Program-made: the position numbers and the translations under genes | Shown: positions 48,123-60,122 of the stretch, piece after piece | Layout of the letters: each line of letters opens with the position of its first letter | Numbering within the stretch: the first letter of the stretch is position 1 | DNA from: Oreohelix idahoensis | Taxonomy: Eukaryota; Mollusca; Gastropoda; Stylommatophora; Oreohelicidae | Assembly: GCA_024509875.1 (NCBI GenBank) | Contig: JAMPIV010013768.1 | Coordinates: 372,001 to 436,000 of the forward strand | Reading direction: 5' to 3' | Length of the DNA stretch: 64,000 bases | Notes under the pieces: model-generated | What the model saw: only the letters and a program-made list of their open reading frames with translations | Databases searched by the model: none | Told to the model about the DNA's origin: nothing

Positions 48123-50661
48123 TGTCACGTACGTCTAGTTTGACAAGTGAATTTTCCCTGATTTGATGGATGATTAAAGGGACTTTAGCTTTTCATAACA
48201 TTAGAACCCCTGAACATCAGTATTGTTGTAACTTTTCATCAACGAAGAGTAGCGGCTATGATCAAAGCAGTCAAAGACGATCCCCAGAACAGAGAAGCAG
48301 AAATTTAGCATCTCCGTGCGAACACTGAACCGTTCGCAAGACGGACACGAGCGGTCAGAAGAAAGCTTCTTTCAGACTTCGCACCTCTGTGGCAACCGGC
48401 AGGCTTGCCCGAAAGACTATGGAACGGGAGAGACGGAGCGCTCAGCGTAGCGGATACGATCTGAGGAATCACGAAACTCACCGCGAACGAGGCTAGTCTC
48501 GCATAAATTTCACATCCTCGTGCGAGCAGCCTGAGACGAACGAAGATCGGAAGCCAGTCGGGCCATCGCGGTTAGCATGGTGGCTAAATAACTTCGACTT
48601 GCCCTGGGATCTGAAGAGGCGCAAAATTTTCACACGACCCATTTAACTTACAGTCCCGTTAGATATATACAGAATCTGAAAAGGGCAACTTTATCATTCG
48701 GTCTGACATAATTTTAAGATTCACTAGCATATAGTTAAATTCCTGCTAGATTTCATCTAAATTGTTGGCTATTGGAGTGAAATTCTTTTCTGCGCAGACG
48801 GTAATTTATACTTTAGCTTCGAGTGATCAGTGGTCTAGTTATTTCATTTTTATTTCACTGGATTGTGGTGTAAATTTAAACTTATTAAATAAACCCATTT
48901 TCAAAGTTCCAGTGCAAACTAAATGTTACATCTATAAGTTAATTTCCTAATACAATAGCCGCGTAAATTAATTTTGCAGCCGATTAAGGGAATTATAACT
49001 TTAATACAGTTTAGTTCTGTATAAATAGATGTGCTTTTAACTATTAACCTCACGGAGAGTTTTTTTTTCTTGATTTATTAATTAAAGACGCGAATGCAGA
49101 AAATAGTCTAACTGTAAATGTATCGCTTTAGATCTTACTATGATTTTATCGCATTTCATGTTTTATCTTCTATACAGAATTGATCTTTCGACCTTGCATC
49201 CCAGCAATTAATTAATTATACACTGAGCCCTGCCAACTCAGTCGATTACTCCAGTGACTTATGAACATATTTGAAATTTAATCTTTGTGGCGATCCTGTT
49301 GGGATTCAGCTATCTGAAGTATACAGAAACAAAGCAAACCCAAAGACTGTTTTAAAATCCCTATTCATAAAGTCGTTTTATAGTTAACAAACTGGAAGAA
49401 GGACAGTTGCCAGTAGCAATATTTTACTCACTGCTCTATTTGTGAAGAAGAACATAGATTTCCCTGACACTGTCTGTCAAGCATAATCATTGGATTTTAC
49501 CACCCCCCGAAGACCTTACCTCAGTGTTTTGTAGCTTGTGACATTACGGCAAAAGAAAGTTATATCCACCAGCTGTGCCAATCTTAGAAACCGCACCATA
49601 CCTCACACCTAGCCAAGTGCCTGTGCCATTCATTGGGAACTTTTATCTAACAAACCAACAGTAGCCTTTACGCTTCAACGTTTGGCGATTTTTGAGACTA
49701 TTAGCTACCAGCCCACCTCGTTAAATCTGGGGCCTGACACAAGAAATAAAAAGGCAATTTCCATTGTTCTACGGTATTAGCTGCAGTTGTAAAATTCTTA
49801 AAGTGCCAGAATTCACAACTTGGTAAGTCTGTGTGTGTGACTGTGTGTGCTGGCCAGCCTAAGCGTGTTTTTCGAATGACAGGAGATTTATTAATCTTTT
49901 TTTTAACCCTTATACTTAGTTCGACCTAGTATTAAGGGGTATTGTATTCATTGTACGGGATTTCTCCTAGCGGGATTGTTTAACTGTGTTCATTCTCCCC
50001 TTCCATAAAATTTTGTTGAAAAAGGGAAACATTTGAGAACCCTAGCTTTTCCTCTACCCCCTTATCACTGTAACCCCTTGCCTCAGAGTAATAAATTTAC
50101 CATTGGGTTAAATTGCCTATCTCTGATCATCATCATACCCCCCCCCCCTTCTCGTCTTTGGGACCGGGTCTTATCTGTTAGTAAATACAAGCGGGAAAAG
50201 GTGTATTGGATACTTCTCCTCAACCCCTCCCCCCTTGTCATTTTTGTATTCTGTAACCTTTGATTTCTTCATGTAAATTGATAATTATTTGTGACTTGAT
50301 TTTTTATGATAATAAAAGTATTAAAACTTTGTTAGCATTTTGTGTCGGCTGGCCCAAATCCAACATTCCTCATATTTGTTATCGTATTCTGTATTCATGT
50401 ACGTTGAGCGTCAGAATCACCAAATCGGTGTGTGCGCCTGAGTGACTGGAACTGACAAACAATTGTTTGTTCAGAAGGGTGGTAGGAGTAGTTGTGAGAG
50501 ACAAATATTGTCGTAATAAGAGACTGTCCTTACTCTTCCCAGCACTTGTGAATCTACTACCTGACTTTCCTAAATCCTTATTCTCACAGAGCCTTCACTA
50601 TCATTCTACACTCTAAAGGGACCAATATCCATCAGAACTCTCTCAGATAAAAATTACGACA
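48123..50661 (+). repeat. 5' LTR of element C
   Basis: 2539 bp, matching 56189-58738 with scattered substitutions and small homopolymer length changes, for example the C-run near 50140. Confidence 0.93.
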
Positions 50662-50666
50662 ATAAA

Positions 50667-50684
50667 TGGGGGCTCGTCCGGGAT
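50667..50684 (+). other. tRNA-Pro primer-binding site of element C
   Basis: TGGGGGCTCGTCCGGGAT, five bases after the LTR end, is the 18-nt complement of the proline tRNA 3' end, the primer site known from murine gammaretroviruses. It marks where minus-strand DNA synthesis starts. The leader to 51339 otherwise holds a T-rich tract and the conserved pre-gag block shared with B. Confidence 0.9.
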
Positions 50685-51339
50685 TCTGAGCCTAGTTTAA
50701 ATAGTGTGTGGTTGATTGTCTTTGTGAAGTAGGGTATAATCTTAAAAAAAAGTAATTACTTCCCCTAGACAAAGACTTTTAGTATTTTGGGCCGACCACA
50801 CAGGTTTGTTCTTTCCACAGGAGCAGGAAGTTAGTGATAATAAAATATTTGTCACCTTTGTATTCTCTGGCAGAGGAAATTGAAATTTTGTTATATAATT
50901 GCTGGGTTTGCGTGACTGTCTTCAGTCACAAAAGGTTTTTGAAGTTAGAACAGCTGAGCAAAGCTAAAGACGCTTGTTCTAAAAAAAAATTTTAATCTAG
51001 TTAACATCGTCTCTACTCTTTAATTGACTTCAAAAGGGCGGAGTTCGGTTAGTGGAGAATTAAAATTTTCAAGAAATTTTTTTTCCTTTAAATTGTTTTT
51101 TTATAAACTTGTCTCTACTTTTAGTAAGAGTAATTTTTTTCCAGTGTAACTTACCATTTTAGTGGCATTAGTCGCTTGCGTTTAGAGCCTTAATTGCCAG
51201 AAAACAGCAGCGAAAAGTTAAGTAGGAGGTAACTCAAGTAAATTTTTACTTTGGTTTTTCTCGTAGCGGTTCCGAGTTTCTTCCCCTTCTCGTTTCTTCT
51301 TACTAGTTCTCTAGTCATACTACATCTTATTCTTTGACA

Positions 51340-54300
51340 ATGGCAGAGAGGATAAAGATGAGGTCCATCTTGAGGCTGGAAGCGAAAGAGGCAGGATTAG
51401 ATGCAGAAGCTGCAAACGCATTTGTCAACCAGGAACTGGAAATATATGACGCGGAGCAACGGAGAGCAGAAGCTGAGAGGAAGGAAGAGAAGGAAAGAGC
51501 AGAAGCTGAGAGGAAGGAAGAGAAAGCGAGAGCAGAGAGGAGAGAATCACAGGAGAGGGCAGATAGGAAAGAAGCAGAAGAACGCCTATTGGAACAGAAG
51601 AAAATTGAGGCAGAGATAGGCGCTCGCAGGGAAAGAGAGAGAGAGAGGGAAAGACAGCACGAACTGGCGCTTAAGGCTTTAGAGAGTCGGGGCGCTTCTA
51701 CTTCGAATAACGGAGAGCCGTCTTCGCCCCAGTCTCAGTCAATGGATCTCTCTAGCACTCAATCTGCTCAACTAACGGCGATGTCTTTTGCTTTGGAATC
51801 TTTTCCTAGCCCTAACGAAAAAATTGACAGCTATCTAGAAAAATTCGAGAGGCTCGCCAATCTGTATGGGTTAGAGAGTTCCCGCTGGGCACTTAAACTC
51901 TCAACGTCACTGAAAGGCAATGCTTATGACGTATACACAAAGCTGGAACCGAATCAACATGATTACGACATGCTGAAGAAGGCCTTGCTAGAGCGGTTTG
52001 AGATGACCGCCCGAAAATTTCTGCAAATGTTCAGAAACAGCCGGAAAGAGAGCACGGAAACTTTTCCGCAGTTCTCTTTACGTCTCACGGGTTATCTGAC
52101 AAAGTGCATAGAATTATCTGAATTACCTCTTTCATATGAGGGACTTCTAGAAATTGTTCTTGTTCAACAGATAAAATCCACTTTGTCGAATGACGCCCGT
52201 AGATTTTTGGCTGAATAGGGGGCAGTCAGGCTTGAGGACATCCTCAATAAGGCCGAACGCTATAGCAATGCAATGGCCGAACTTCCCAGCACTAAACGTA
52301 AACCCACAGATGAGCCGTCTCGAAAACAAAATCTAGAGCAGTCATCCTATTCTTCCAATCCTTCTCAACATTATAACCAACGAGATAATAATAACCAGAG
52401 ACCTCCCCAGGAAAAATCGAAATTCTACAAAACCCGATACCCCCCAAATAATACATCTGATCAACCCACCAAGCCTACGTGGCAACGCGGCCACCAAGGT
52501 CAAGGAAAAGGGAAGACCGCTACACCAGGAACGTCTGATCAGGGCAAACAAACCGGTCCTAACCGCATCGGATGTTTGCATACAGCCTCGAAAGGTAGAG
52601 TCAATGTCAGTGATTCTCAACCTGAGGGGGACCGACCCTCAACGCGAGGAACTGTACTTTTGAATGGTACCTCTACTACTTGTCTTTTTGACACTGGACT
52701 AAGCTTTAGTTGTATTGTCGCTAGGCACCTAGTCAAACCAGGTCAGGAGACAGAGGAAACCGTCAAACTTAGTGGAGTTTTCAAGAGTGATGCACCCAAG
52801 ACGCTTCCTATCGCACTGGTAGAAATACACTCTGATTTTGTCAGAGGTGTTATTAAAGCGGCAATAATGGATGATCCTGTCTACCCAGTTATCCTGGGAT
52901 GTAGATATGTGCTTATTGGGAGACCAAAGGAGCCGATTGTGGCAGCGGTAACCACAAGAGGGCAAGCCAAGAAGGAGAGGGAGCCTGCGCCAAATTTGTT
53001 GCCGAATGAACTGAAGGAGGCGCAACAAAAGGACCCTACTCTGGAGCTCTGCTTTAGAAAACTGCCCATGGCTAAGGACCCCAGACACAACAGAGACATC
53101 TTTTCTAAGGATGGCGTATTGTATCGTAGAACGGGCAACCCGGACACGGGGAATAACCAGCTCCTAGTACCGACGCAGTACAGAAGCCAGATCTTAGAAA
53201 TGGGGCACTCTCTTCCCTTTAGCGGACATATGGGACAAAACGCCACTATTCAGCGAATAAAAACCCACTATTTGTGGCCAGGAATGAACTCTGACATTAT
53301 CAGGTATGTGAAATCCTGCGCCCAGTGCCAACGGGTAGCACTCAAGCACTTGACACCCCCAGTAACCATGGGGCAAATGCCAATTGTGGGGACTCCATTT
53401 GAACGGGTTGCTGTCGACATCATTGGACCCCTGGAAAGGACCAAAAGGAAGAACAGGTTCATCCTGACCTTAGTCGACACTTGCACAATTTGAGCCGAAG
53501 CTATACCGCTAACATGCACAGATTCCAAGCATGTCGCAGAAGCCCTCGTGCAAATCTTTACACGGTTGAGATTCTCTCAACATGTTTTGACGGACAATGG
53601 ATCCCAATTCCGTAGCCTGTTAATGGAGGAGATCTTTAAGATCTTGAGGGCCAAACATATCCACATAAGTCCCTACCATCCGGCCGGAAATGGGCTCGTG
53701 GAACGTTTTAATGGCAGCCTCACCACCATGTTACGTAAGCTGGGTCAGGAGAAACCGGAAGACTGGGACCAATATATATTGGCTGCCTTATTCGCCTACC
53801 GAGAGGTTCACCAAGCGTCTACGGGATTCCCGCCTGCTACACTTTTATTTGGCAGACCTATTAAGGGGCCACTTGAAGCCTTATTGCGGTCCCTGACAGA
53901 CCAAAAGGCTGACGAGACAGTCGTCTCTGCAAGCAAATATGTATCTGAGCTCAAGGAAAGGTTAAAGCTAGGATGGGATCTAGCTACGACCAACCTTACG
54001 AAAGCCCGCGCTAAACATGCTAAAAGATACAACAAAGCTGCAAAAGAGAGAGAACTACAACCAGGGGAGAAAGTTTTGTTGCTACTTCCAACCGGAAGCA
54101 ATAAACTTCGCATCGGATGGCAAGGGCCGTTTACCGTCCTTAAAAAGATCTCACGTACTAATTACAAGATCTCCATTAAAGGAAAGGAGAAGGTCTTCCA
54201 CATAAATCTGCTTAAGAAATATCTGGAAAGACCAGTGCCATCCTCCGAGCATCTCCTGGCTGTCGCCATAGCAACGGAAGACGAGGATGATGATGATGGT

Positions 54301-56190
54301 TGCATGGAGTATCCATTGCAACCCACAGAATCCTTTAAAGATGTCAAGTTCGGCGACAATCTCTCAGTAGAACAACAAACAGAAACCAGGGCGCTACTAA
54401 AGCAGTACAGTGCAGTCTTAACGGATGTACCTGGTCGAACAAATCTCATCGAATTTGACATGAAATTAACAAACGAGACCCCTGTTCGAACCAGAGTGTA
54501 CCCCATTCCGTACGCCAAAGCTGATGCACTTCGCGGAGAAATAGACAAGCTGCGTCAGGCAGGAATTATCAGCGAGTCTACATCTCCTTACAGTTCGAGT
54601 GTAGTGCTGTTGCAGAAGCCCAATAAGGAAGTTCGGCTGTGTATTGATTACCGGTTGCTAAACGCTGTAACGGAATTCCAGCCCGAACCGCTCCAAACTG
54701 TTTCTGAGTTGTTCACCAAGCTCAGCAAGGCAACAATTTTCTCCAAGATAGACCTCAGTAAAGGCTATTATCAAATACCAGTCGGGACCAAAAGATGCAG
54801 CAACAGAGAATGCAGTCAGCGACCCATAGCTTGACTGCTTGCATCAGGGTCGGCGAACCAGAGCTGACCAAGACCGTACTCCACCTCCACGTGGTGGTCC
54901 TGGAAACAGTCTGCAGCAGTGCAGTCTGGCTGAGCGAGTACGGATCGCAGAGGGAAGGCAAACCCGGTCCCAAAAAATGCCGTGCTGAAGTCGGATGTGT
55001 CGACCGAAAGGTGCAGATATCACAGCTACGGTGTAAACAGACACAACGCAACCACCGTCCTTTTCAGGGCGAACGAGGAAGGAAGAAGAAGGAAATACCA
55101 GTCAAGGAGGAAGTTAAACCTTTGCTAGCTTTCAGCACTAGTGAAGGACATTACACATTTAATGTGATGCCGTTCGGATTGCATAACGCACCAGGAGTAT
55201 TCACCAGAATGATGAGAAAGCTGTTAGAACCTTTGCAAAGTCCCCATATCCATAATTTCATGGATGACATTTTAATTGCATCGGAAACCTATGAAGAACA
55301 TATTGCTACGGTTGCTATGCTCCTCAGGAACCAACAGGAAACTGGTCTCACAGCCAGACCTAGCAAATGTCTCATGGGGTTTGAAAAGCTTGACTTCCTG
55401 GGGCATACTATTTCTCACGGCTGTAGTTGGCCTGTTAAAAAAAAAACGTGGAGAAAATAGTTGCAGCAAAAAGACCCCGAACAAAGAAAGACATCAGGTC
55501 ATTTCTGTCACTATGTGCCTACTATCAGAAATACATCCAGAACTTCAACGGACTCACGGCACCTCTGACTGACCTCACCAAGAAAGGTTGTCCTGATAAG
55601 GTCATGTGGGATCAAAAGTGCGAACATGCATACAGCACTTTGAAAGGGCAGTTGTCGGCATACCCCATTCTAAGGTTACCTGACCTTAAGAAACCTTTTG
55701 TACTGAGAGTGGACGCGTCAGATCAGGGCATCGGGTCAAAATTGTTGCAAGCCGAGAACAGTGACCCGAATATGCTATTCCCAGTAGCTTACGGCAGTCG
55801 GAAACTGAACAAGGCTGAACGCAACTACAGTGTCGTTGAAAGAGAATGTCTCGCTCTGATTCATGGAATCAGACGCCATCATGAGTTCCTGTATGGTACT
55901 TCTTTCACAGTACAAACCGACCACGCTCCATTAGCTTTCCTTGGTGCCAATAAGGAATTCAACGCAAGGATTATGCGCTGGGCCTTATTATTGAGCGTTT
56001 ATTCCTTCCAAGTGGAATATATTCCAGGAAAACAGAATGTCTGAGCTGTCTTCTTGAGTAGAAACTGGTCTACAGAGGAAGAAAAGCAAACTGAAGATAC
56101 CACTCATCCTAAAGTCAGCAATCAGGTCACCTCCATTGTCAAGAAGGAAACATGGAAAAATGGTTTCATGTCTAAAAGTGGGGACGATTG
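51340..56190 (+). pseudogene. gag-pol of element C (INT before RT), with SINE insertion
   Basis: The ATG at 51340 follows a TTGACA context that could be mistaken for an earlier start. Domain order matches B: coiled coil (51430-51670), SCAN-like gag (51780-52260), protease with LFDTGLS near 52685, H2C2-DDE integrase (53210-54150), RT (54420-55450) and RNase H (55690-56050). Breaks are a TAG at 52216-52218 where B has Gln, and a TGA at 53491-53493 where B has Trp. The SINE at 54784-55092 splits RT after YYQIPV. An A-run shift lies near 55437-55447, and a TGA at 56042-56044 comes just before the ADFLSR-type end. Apart from these, the two stops are in one continuous frame, showing that the intact element made a single gag-pol polyprotein of about 1500 residues. 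Confidence 0.9.
54784..55092 (+). mobile_element. SINE-like element inserted in RT of element C
   Basis: 309 bp with a GAAGGAAGAAGAAGG tail, flanked by the perfect 11-bp duplication AAATACCAGTC (54773-54783 and 55093-55103). The uninterrupted sequence is seen in B near 44224-44234. It is the same family as 15244-15551 and 14808-15074. The chance open frame across it and the downstream RT is not a gene. Confidence 0.92.
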
Positions 56191-58738
56191 TCATGTACGT
56201 ACGTCTAGTTTGACAAGTGAATTTTCCCTGATTTGACGGATGATTAAAGGGACTTTAGCTTTTCATAACATTAGAACCCCTGAACATCAGTATTGTTGTA
56301 ACTTTTCATCAACGAAGAGTAGAGGCTATGATCAAAGCAGTCAAAGACGATCCCCAGAACAGAGAAGCAGAAATTTAGCATCTCCGTGCGAACACTGAAC
56401 CGTTCGCAAGACGGACACGAGCGGTCAGAAGAAAGCTTCTTGCAGACTTCGCACCTCTGTGGCAACCGGCAGGCTTGCCCGAAAGACTATGGAACGGGAG
56501 AGACGGAGCGCTCAGCGTAGCGGATACGATCTGAGGAATCAGGAAACTCACCGCGAACGAGGCTAGTCTCGCATAAATTTCACATCCTCGTGCGAGCAGC
56601 CTGAGACGAACGAAGATCGGAAGCCAGTCGGGCCATCGCGGTTAGCATGACGGCTAAATAACTTCGACTTGCCCTGGGATCTGAAGAGGCGCAAAATTTT
56701 CACACGACCCATTTAACTTACATTCCCGTTAGATATATACAGAATCTGAAAAGGGCAACTTTATCATTCGGTCTGACATAATTTTAAGATTCACTAGCAT
56801 ATAGTTAAATTCCTGCTAGATTTCATCTAAATTGTTGGCTATTGGAGTGAAACTCTGTTCTGTGCAGACAGTAATTTATACTTTAGCTTCGAGTGATCAA
56901 TGGTCTAGTTATTTCATTTTTATTTCACTGGATTGTGGTGTAAATTTAAACTTATTAAATAAACCCATTTTCAAAGTTCCAGTGCAAACTAAATGTTACA
57001 TCTATAAGTTAATTTCCTAATACAGTAGCCGAGTAAATTAATTTTGCAGCCGATTAAGGGAATTATAACTTTAATACAGTTTAGTTCTGTATAAATAGAT
57101 GTGCTTTTAACTATTAACCTCACGGAGAGTTTTTTTCTTGATTTATTAATTAAAGACGCGAATGCAGAAAATAGTCTAACTGTAAATGTATCGCTTTAGA
57201 GCTTAATATGATTTTATCGCATTTCATGTTTTATCTTCTATACAGAATTGATCTTTCGACCTTGCATCCCAGCAATTAATTAATTATACACTGAGCCCTG
57301 CCAACTCAGTCGATTACTCCAGTGACTTATGAACATATTTGAAATTTAATCTTTGTGGCGATCCTGTTGGGATTCAGCTATCTGAAGTATACAGAAACAA
57401 AGCAAACCCAAAGACTGTTTTAAAATCCCTATTCATAAAGTCGTTTTATAGTTAACAAACTGGATGAAGGACAGTTGCCAGTAGCAATATTTTACTCACT
57501 GCTCTATTTGTGAAGAAGAACATAGATTTCCCTGACACTGTCTGTCAAGCATAATCATTGGATTTTACCACCCCCCGAAGACCTTACCTCAGTGTTTTGT
57601 AGCTTGTGACATTACGGCAAAAGAAAGTTATCTCCACCAACTGTGCCAATCTTAGAAACCGCACCATACCTCACACCTAGCCAAGTGCCTGTGCCATTCA
57701 TTAGGAACTTTTATCTAACAAACCAACAGTAGCCTTTACGCTTCACCGTCTGGCGATTTTTGAGACTATTAGCTATCAGCCCACCTCGTTAAATCTGGGG
57801 CCTGACACAGAAGAAATAAAAAGACAATTTCCATTGTTCTACGGTATTAGCTGCAGTTGTAAAATTCCTAAAGTGCCAGAATTCACAACTTGGTAAGTCT
57901 GTGTGTGTGACTGTGTGTGCTGGCCAGCCCAAGCGTGTTTTTGAATGACAGGAGATTTATTAATCTTTTTCTTTTACCCTTATACTTAGTTCGACCTAGT
58001 ATTAAGGGGTATTGTATTCATTGTACGGGATTTCTCCTAGCGGGATTGTTTAACTTTGTTCATTCCCCCCTTCCGTAAAGTTTTGTTGAAAAAGGGAAAC
58101 ATTTGAGAACCCTAGCTTTTCCTCTACCCCCTTATCACTGTAACCCCTTGCCTCAGAGTAATAAATTTACCATTGGGTTAAATTGCCTATCTCTGATCAT
58201 CATCATACCCCCCCCCTTCTCGTCTTTGGGACCGGGTCTTTTCTGTTAGTAAATACAAGCGGGAAAAGGTGTATTGGATACTTCTCCTCAACCCCTCCTC
58301 CCCCCCCCCCTCTGTCATTTTTGTATTCTGTAACCTTTGATTTCTTCATGTAAATTGATAATTATTTGTGACTTGATTTTGTATGATAATAAAAGTATTA
58401 AAACTTTGTTAGCATTTTGTGTCGGCTGGCCCAAATCCAACATTCCTCATATTTGTTATCGTAGTCTGTATTCAAGTACGTTGAGCGTCAGAATCACCAA
58501 ATCGGTGTGTGCGCCTGAGTGACTGGAACTGACAAACAATTGTTTGTTCAGAAGTGTGGTAGGAGTAGTTTTGAGAGACAAATATTGTCGTAATAAGAGA
58601 CTGTCCTTACTCTTCCCAGCACTTGTGAATCTTCTACCTGACTTTCCTAAATCCTTATTCTCACAGAGCCTTCACTATCATTCTACACTCTAAAGGGACC
58701 AATATCCATCAGAACTCTCTCAGATAAAAATTACGACA
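56189..58738 (+). repeat. 3' LTR of element C
   Basis: 2550 bp, preceded by the AAAAGTGGGGACGAT polypurine tract (56174-56188) and ending TTACGACA. Confidence 0.93.
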
Positions 58739-58743
58739 GTAGC

Positions 58744-58787
58744 CAGCTAGCATCTCACCCCCACCATAGTTAGAGAGGGTTCTGACA
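58744..58787 (+). repeat. LTR 1 of element R, last piece
   Basis: Corresponds to 60023-60058 of the second LTR up to CACCATAG, then ends GGTTCTGACA, a CA terminus as expected for an LTR. Confidence 0.7.
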
Positions 58788-59347
58788 TCTGGGGGCTCGT
58801 CCGGCGGAGTATCCGTGCATTGATTGTGTCCTGCCTTTCAGCACCACTGGGAAGTCTGTTCCTGAGGGCTGCTGACCCAGTGATGTGTCTGTGATCTGCT
58901 GCTTCGAAGGTAGGAGCTCGTGGCTGCTGCTTGGACTGGAGTGGCTGGTTGCCATTATCTGTTTACTTACGCCGTATATGACATTGAACCGACGGACTCT
59001 GACTTTGTTCATTTGGCACGTATTTGCTAGTATCGAAGATTTCATCACCAGTACTGTATTTCCTGTTCTGATGAAAATATAAGTTGTCGATAGAGTTGTT
59101 CTATGCATCTGTATGATATAGTGAGGGTGACTGAGGATGTAGATTTCAAATGTTAATATCATGAGTGACTGGAAATTTCATGTACATTGATATCATGATG
59201 TACGTCGCCATAAAGGCAGATTGTTGATTCTGTGTCTGTAAGGATGAGTACGGGAGTGAGTGAATCTTGCCATACAGATTCTTAGTTACCCTACGGGGAT
59301 GATTACGAAGATACCCAGGTGAGGCAGCCATTGTTATTTTTTCCGGC
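58788..59347 (+). other. interior of element R with primer-binding site
   Basis: Two bases after the LTR end, TGGGGGCTCGTCCGG (58790-58804) matches the first 15 nt of the tRNA-Pro primer site; the last three differ. The remaining ~540 bp have no gag, pol or other recognisable frame. I see no clear polypurine tract before 59348. Confidence 0.7.
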
Positions 59348-60058
59348 TGCCATTACCTCGGGTGTTTTGAGCTGTGCGTTAGCTGCTTGCTCATTGGCAA
59401 AGCAAGCCGTTCGGGAACGGCCAAACGGGTTGGCGAAAATAGCCGAACGACTGGGTCATGTGACCAGCGGGAAATTCGGACGCTAAGGGTTTTTGAGCAC
59501 CAAGGGGAATCAGCGCTCCTGTCGTCCCGGGTGGACGCGTCTCTGCCAGCTTGTATGCTGCCCATATTCTGTGGAATATTGTGATACAGTGCCTGCCATT
59601 TGAGTTTTGTCCTGGTGATATTTATTCTAGAGTAGTAGTTATTTTCTCAGTGGTGATTTTGGGGAAATGAGGATGTGTCGTGAGAGTGCATTTTGATAGT
59701 TGTCAGTTTGAAAATCAGATGTTTCTTGCCGCTTGGTTGAGCGGAATTCACCGTAGCAGATAAGGTATCATAGTGCCTATTCTTGTACATTGATACTATA
59801 TGTCAGTTTGCAGTGGCAGTGTGTATCTATACATTTTTTGCATTTCATTATGGCCGTGTGTGGCAAAGTTACGACGTTGTGAATAAAGGGACATTAGCCG
59901 TTTAGAAGAGTTATTTCCTTGTGTCAGCCATTGTTCGTGTGGTTTCCTCTAGTGTACACGAGCCAGTGTTTGTTATAGTAAATCCAGTACGACAGTGGTA
60001 TAGCCCTAGGAGTGGGGGTAGCAAGATAGCATCCCCCCCCCCCCCCCCCCACCACAGG
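59348..60058 (+). repeat. LTR 2 of element R
   Basis: Holds the uninterrupted insertion sites for both B (AGTAG at 59631-59635) and C (GTAGC at 60018-60022). It contains a long C-run (60033-60050). The final ~20 bp of the LTR are replaced by minisatellite units. The left edge is placed at TGCCATTACC by weak alignment. Confidence 0.75.
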
Positions 60059-60122
60059 AACCAATGCTCAAATTGGTACACTTCTAAGTGTATTAACAAT
60101 GACCAAATTGGTACACTTCTAA
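60056..60122. repeat. two units of the palindromic minisatellite
   Basis: ACCAATGCTCAAATTGGTACACTTCTAAG and a second unit, the same family as 21866-22405. They form the junction between the truncated LTR of R and a LINE. Confidence 0.85.

Larger units (their letters stand above)
48123..58738 (+). mobile_element. LTR retrotransposon C (Gmr1-like)
   Basis: The LTRs start TGTCA..CGTACGTC and end TTACGACA. The target duplication is GTATC on the left (48118-48122) and GTAGC on the right (58739-58743), one mismatch. The empty site in R's second LTR reads GTAGC (60018-60022), so the left copy mutated. The body is a single long gag-pol frame broken by two stops, a SINE, a frameshift and a late stop. 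It belongs to the same family as B, with clearly related LTR ends and protein sequence. Confidence 0.92.
33134..60058 (+). mobile_element. short LTR element R (host of B and C), interrupted
   Basis: Taking out B and C leaves 33134-33419, 47734-48122 and 58744-58787, together about 720 bp, which match 59348-60058 along their length. These are the two LTRs. Between them (58788-59347) lie only ~560 bp starting with a tRNA-Pro-type primer site. The element is therefore about 2 kb with no protein, like a TRIM or other small non-autonomous LTR element. Its right end lacks about 20 bp and runs into minisatellite units. Confidence 0.75.

Noticed and set aside
54795..55460. 221-codon frame that looks like a novel protein fused to RT
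   Set aside because: The N-terminal part is SINE sequence and the rest is RT of element C; the 11-bp duplication proves an insertion.
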